Assembly (NCBI GenBank): GCA_900491605.1
Contig: UESW01004237.1
Coordinates: 1-64,000 of the forward strand
Source of the DNA: Calamus simplicifolius
Lineage: Eukaryota; Streptophyta; Magnoliopsida; Arecales; Arecaceae
Reading direction: 5' to 3'
Length of the DNA: 64,000 nt
Shown here: positions 60,327 to 64,000 of the stretch, one piece after another
Layout: each line of letters begins with the position of its first letter
Numbering within the stretch: the stretch's first letter is position 1
Notes under the pieces: generated by a model
The model's input: only the letters and a program-made list of their open reading frames with translations
Told to the model about the DNA's origin: nothing
Database searches by the model: none
Position numbers and translations under genes: made by a program

Positions 60327-60345
60327 TCGTTAAAAATTATTATTA
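60327..60345. repeat. Target site duplication of LINE 1, right
   Basis: Exact match to 59012-59030. Confidence 0.88.
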
Positions 60346-60847
60346 GCCAATTTTTTTCAATGATTTTAAGAAAAAATCGTAGGGAAAGATGTAGATATAA
60401 ATTATTTTTTTAAAATTTTTCTCTATGATTTTGGGATTTTTTGTAGTGAAAGAAATTATTAAAAATTATTATTAGCCAACTTTTCCTTACAATTTTAAAA
60501 AAAAATCGAGAAAGATGTGGATCAAAATATTTTTTTTTGATTTTTTTCCTATAATTTTTATTTTCAAAGGCAAAAGTTTTTAAAATTTAAATTTAAATTT
60601 TAAATTTTGGTCACTCTTTCTTACGAAATATGAATTTTACCTACGAAAAAAAATAGTAGGAAAAAGGTTTACTCTTTGCCTATGATTTTTGAAAGTAGTA
60701 GGCAAAAGCTTTTTCGACGCACTTTTGCCTACGATTTTTTCAATTTTTATCTACGACAGAAATAAATAGTAGGGAAAGGCTTTCCCTACGATTTCTCTAT
60801 CTTCTTTATGAAAAAAATCATAGGTAAAAGTTGATTTTTTTGTAGTG

Positions 60848-61640
60848 CTTAATGGTCAAAATTTCCATTGCTATTCTATGGCCTGACATTTATTTAATAT
60901 ATGATTACAGAACAACTAAGCTAATGTTGAAGTGTTAAAAATATTTTACAATATAAAACATAAAAAATTAAGTTATTTAATAAAATAAATATATATTTCA
61001 TATCATTTTATAAAATAATAGATCAATTTATAAAATTAGTCTATAAATTTTTTTATTTTTTTAAATTTTGTCTCATTTTTATTTTAAAATTTTAAATCGC
61101 ATTAGTGTAAAAAAATCTACTTTTATCTCATTTTTATTTTTAAAGTTCAAATCAAATCAATGCAAAAAAATCCAAATTTTAAATTTTTTTATCTTATTTT
61201 ATTTTATAAAATTAAATCAAAACAACACCCATGTAATTATTGAAGATGATATATTTCAATTCATTTTGTAGAATAATACATCGATCTATAAAATTTTTCT
61301 ATAAAAAGTATTTCTAAATTTTAAAATATTTTATCTTGTTTATATATACTTTTTAATATAAATCAAACCAAAGCCCATGCAATTATAAAAACTATATATG
61401 TCATATTATTTTATATAATAACCAATCAATATATATATAATTCTTTATTTTTTTTAATTTTTAAACTTTATTTAATTTCTATTTTTAAAATTTAATTAAA
61501 ATCATCATCATACCATTACAAAAATTATATATTTCGTATTATTTGATAATATAATATATCTATATATCAAATCATCCCATGGGTCTCTATTTGATAATAT
61601 AACTATTTACCATGTACTCCAAAAATCTTTTTCGTAGAAC
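60848..61640. other. AT-rich non-coding DNA, block C continuation
   Basis: Aligns with 12690-13510 (AAGCTAATGTTGAAG, ATAGATCAATTTATAAA, TTTTTCGTAGAACTTT). No coding frame is supported. Confidence 0.55.
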
Positions 61641-64000
61641 TTTTTTTTTTTTGGATACAACGGGCAATCATATCGATCTAGGGTAAGACATGCCCGATAT
61701 ATTAGAGTACATGATTTGAGAGAGCACTACCGGACAGGAGTCACCCGGTAACCAAAACCAAGGACCCGAATGATGGGCGACCCGGGCAGCTACCCAATCA
61801 GCGGCAGAGTTAGCTTTCCAGTATATATGTCGAATCTGAACATAATCAACCTGTCGAAACATAGACCGAATGTCACTAAGCAGAGGGTTGGTAAAAATCG
61901 GATCGCGCAGATCCTGTTGGACCCACCGAACAACCATAGTGGAGTCTCCCTCAATGATGAGCCTATGAATATCCAGGCTATGTATAGCATAAGAGATACC
62001 TGCCCACGTAGCATGCAACTCCGTAGACGGCACATATAGATCAAGAAGTCCAGACCCATCAGCCGCCAACATCAAGCCTTCAGAATCATGGATGACAAAA
62101 GCCGATCCCACCAATCGCCCTTGAACACTACCATCAAAATTGACTTTGACAATCCCTAGTGGGGGGGTTCGCAGGAGATGTAGACCGTACCCCGGTGCGC
62201 TGCAGAGGTAGCAGAAGAATCCCAGAAGCTAGGGCTGCCAGAGTCCAAGGAAGACCGATGGATAGTGTACTCAGCAGAAAGAGACATGGTTGTCCTGACA
62301 ATCCGGTGGGGAGGGTCAACCACAGTAGTAAAGATATGCCGGTTCTGAGACAACCAGACCTGATAAGCCAAATAGGCAGCTGTAGAGCTCATATGATCCG
62401 AATCCCTCCTCGTATCCTGCCGCAGAAAAGTTAGAAGGGAGGTACAAGACAGGGTACTGTGCGCAATCCATGAACAATAGCCCGCGATCTGCCAAGCTGA
62501 TCTCGCTCTAGTGCAAGAGAAGATGGCGTGGTCAATAGTCTCCTCCTCAGCACCACATAACGGGCAAGTAGGCTGGATCTCCATGCCCCTTCTAGAGAGG
62601 AGGGAGCAAGTAGGAAGGCAAGCCCAGGCCACCTTCCAAATAAAAAGCCGAACACGGGTGGATGGGAAGCCTCCAAATCTAAGACGCCTCCATAGTCCGA
62701 CTGGCCTGCGGCCTGAAATCCGCCATGAGGTCCCTGATCGGAGCACTAGTCAAACAGGATCGCCTCCATAGTCTAGTGTCCGAAGAGTGATCCAAAAGGA
62801 GGGGAATAGAGAGAATGCGCCGATGCAGATCAACACCAAACAGAGTGGTTATGAGAGAAGAATGCCAGGCCCTGTGATTCTGAATAATAAGGTCAGAAAC
62901 TCTCAATCCACTGGGAATGTCAATACTGACAAAAGTGGGCCAATGGGCCAAAGGAATATCAGCCAGCCACGTATCCCGAAGGACATCAACTGACGCTCCA
63001 TCATCGATCATCCAAGAAGTATGTGGAAGCACAGCCGATGCATGACGACAAACCTCCTTCCAGAAAAAGTGTAGCCACGGATAGACTAAGATGGAGTACG
63101 GGTGGTCCAGTCACCATATTTAGCACGCATAAACTAGCTCCATAGACATTTAGGATCTAGCAAGAATCTCGTAGCGTGCCTCCCTTCTCGCTATAAGGGA
63201 CTGTATCCCAAGCCCCCCCTCCAAAATCGGCATACATACAGACTCCCACACCACCAAATCGAGCCCCCGGCTACTTGCGTAGAACCCCAGAGAAAATCTC
63301 TAAACCACCTCTCCATCCTCCTCAAACAAGTCACTGGAATGGCTGCGTTAGAAAGGGTGTAGAGAGGGAGAGCAGTGAGCACAGATTAGATAAGAGTGAT
63401 CCTAGCCATCATAGATAGCCCAGTGACTTGCCATCCATCCAATCTATCACGAACACGGCGCTCCAAACCACGAAAATCAGAGATCCATGGCCGCCTCCCC
63501 ATTATAGGAACACCCAAATAAGATAAGTGATCAGCCTGATGATCAATGCCCAATATGTGCATAATAGAATCCCTCATAGAAGACTTGGTCCTCGGACTGA
63601 AGCTGATCATGGATTTATCTGTATTAACCTTCTGACCAGATGCCCTACAGTAAGACTGAAGTACTGAAGCAAAAGCAGTAGCATTACTAACAGTAGCCCT
63701 TCACAACAATATACAGTCATCAGCAAATAAAAGATGAGATAACACGGGCCCTTGGGGTCCCGCACTGTAAGGAGCTAAATAAAAAGTCTGCTGAGCCTGA
63801 TGAAGAGCCCTAGATAAAGCATCAGCGCTGAGGATAAATAAGAATGGCGATAGCGGGCATCCCTGTCTAAGGCCCACCTCAGAGTGGAAATAGTCCGACT
63901 GACCACCATTAACCATGATGGAGAAGGAGGGCCGATGAACACAGGTCATGATCCATGTAATAAACAACTCATCAAGCCCAAACTGTTGAAGAGATCGGAA
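61641..64000 (-). mobile_element. L1-type LINE 2, 3' part (continues past right edge)
   Basis: A poly-T run at 61641-61652 is the poly(A) tail on the minus strand. Reading away from the edge, ORF2 parts are: reverse transcriptase (63701-63967, with GLRQGCPLSPFLFIL and the FADD active site), its C-terminal part (63386-63610, HLSYLGVPIMGRRPW; 63191-63382), a linker (62679-63032), the zinc-binding domain (62156-62746, PTCPLCGAEEETIDHAIFSC), and RNase H (61668-62130, NFDGSVQG, ELHATWAGI, IEGDSTMVV, NSAADWVAA). Frameshifts separate most parts, so it is dead. It is inserted at CGTAGAAC in the old block. The 5' end and second target duplication are beyond the window. Confidence 0.94.

Larger units (their letters stand above)
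57957..60847. mobile_element. CACTA-like DNA transposon with TCGTAGG subterminal repeats, carrying a LINE
   Basis: The right end is TTTTTTTGTAGTG (inverse CACTACAAAAAAA) and the left end CAGTACAATAAATG, one base off CACTACAA. The flanking trinucleotides do not match, so exact ends are uncertain. The interior is packed with CCTACGATTTT and its inverse, in units of about 95-130 bases with AGCCAACTTTTTCCT starts (58681, 58806, 58901, 60345, 60474). No transposase is visible. Without the LINE the element is about 1.6 kb. Block A at about 12690 gives the approximate empty site. Confidence 0.6.

Noticed and set aside
57957..60847. Caulimovirus-like or other viral insertion
   Set aside because: No movement protein, coat or viral reverse transcriptase motifs; the only coding region is an L1-type LINE fragment.

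Overview
This is nuclear DNA of a flowering plant, most likely a monocot (a palm or relative would fit, but the sequence does not prove it). The background is AT-rich, no dense gene set is visible, and most of the window is transposable elements (TEs) nested in older TEs. The only host genes I can support are two related aspartic protease genes of the plant secreted CND41/At5g10770-like type. Both are on the minus strand and both are broken. I saw no tRNA, rRNA, CRISPR array or bacterial-type operon.

Layout, left to right. 1-8760: a Sirevirus-type Copia retrotransposon (minus strand), missing only its left LTR at the window edge. It sits in an old decayed Copia (8761-10760). 10760-13560: old non-coding DNA with two families of imperfect tandem repeats. 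13922-16469: protease copy A, frameshifted. 17010-32003: a non-coding LTR element with 5-bp target duplications GGATG; a complete second Sirevirus (19640-29900, target duplications GCGAA) is nested inside it. 32009-37700: a second decayed Copia related to the one at 8761. 37700-39310: second copies of the same tandem-repeat arrays. 39315-41338: a CACTA-like DNA element with a hairpin array. 41339-45160: non-coding, probably LTR-element relic. 45382-53430: protease copy C, whose second exon is split by a complete young Tnt1-like Copia (45712-51022, target duplications CGGAG). 52555-55580: a direct duplication that makes a spare first exon and promoter for copy C; its second unit carries a MITE. 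55660-57870: third copy of the old array, interrupted by a GC-rich minisatellite. 57957-60847: another CACTA-like element, itself carrying a 5'-truncated LINE with a 19-bp target duplication. 60848-61640: old block again. 61641-64000: a second LINE running off the right edge.

The three old array blocks keep the same internal order of variant units. Two of them lie just before (in plus coordinates) a protease copy. I read the locus as an old direct array of a unit made of Copia relic, repeat block and aspartic protease gene, later expanded by successive TE insertions. On that reading a further protease copy may lie beyond the right edge.

The TEs can be put in order of insertion from nesting: old Copia, then Sirevirus 1; non-coding LTR element, then Sirevirus 2; protease copy C, then the Tnt1-like element; CACTA-like element, then LINE. 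None of the autonomous elements has a fully intact coding region in the sequence given.
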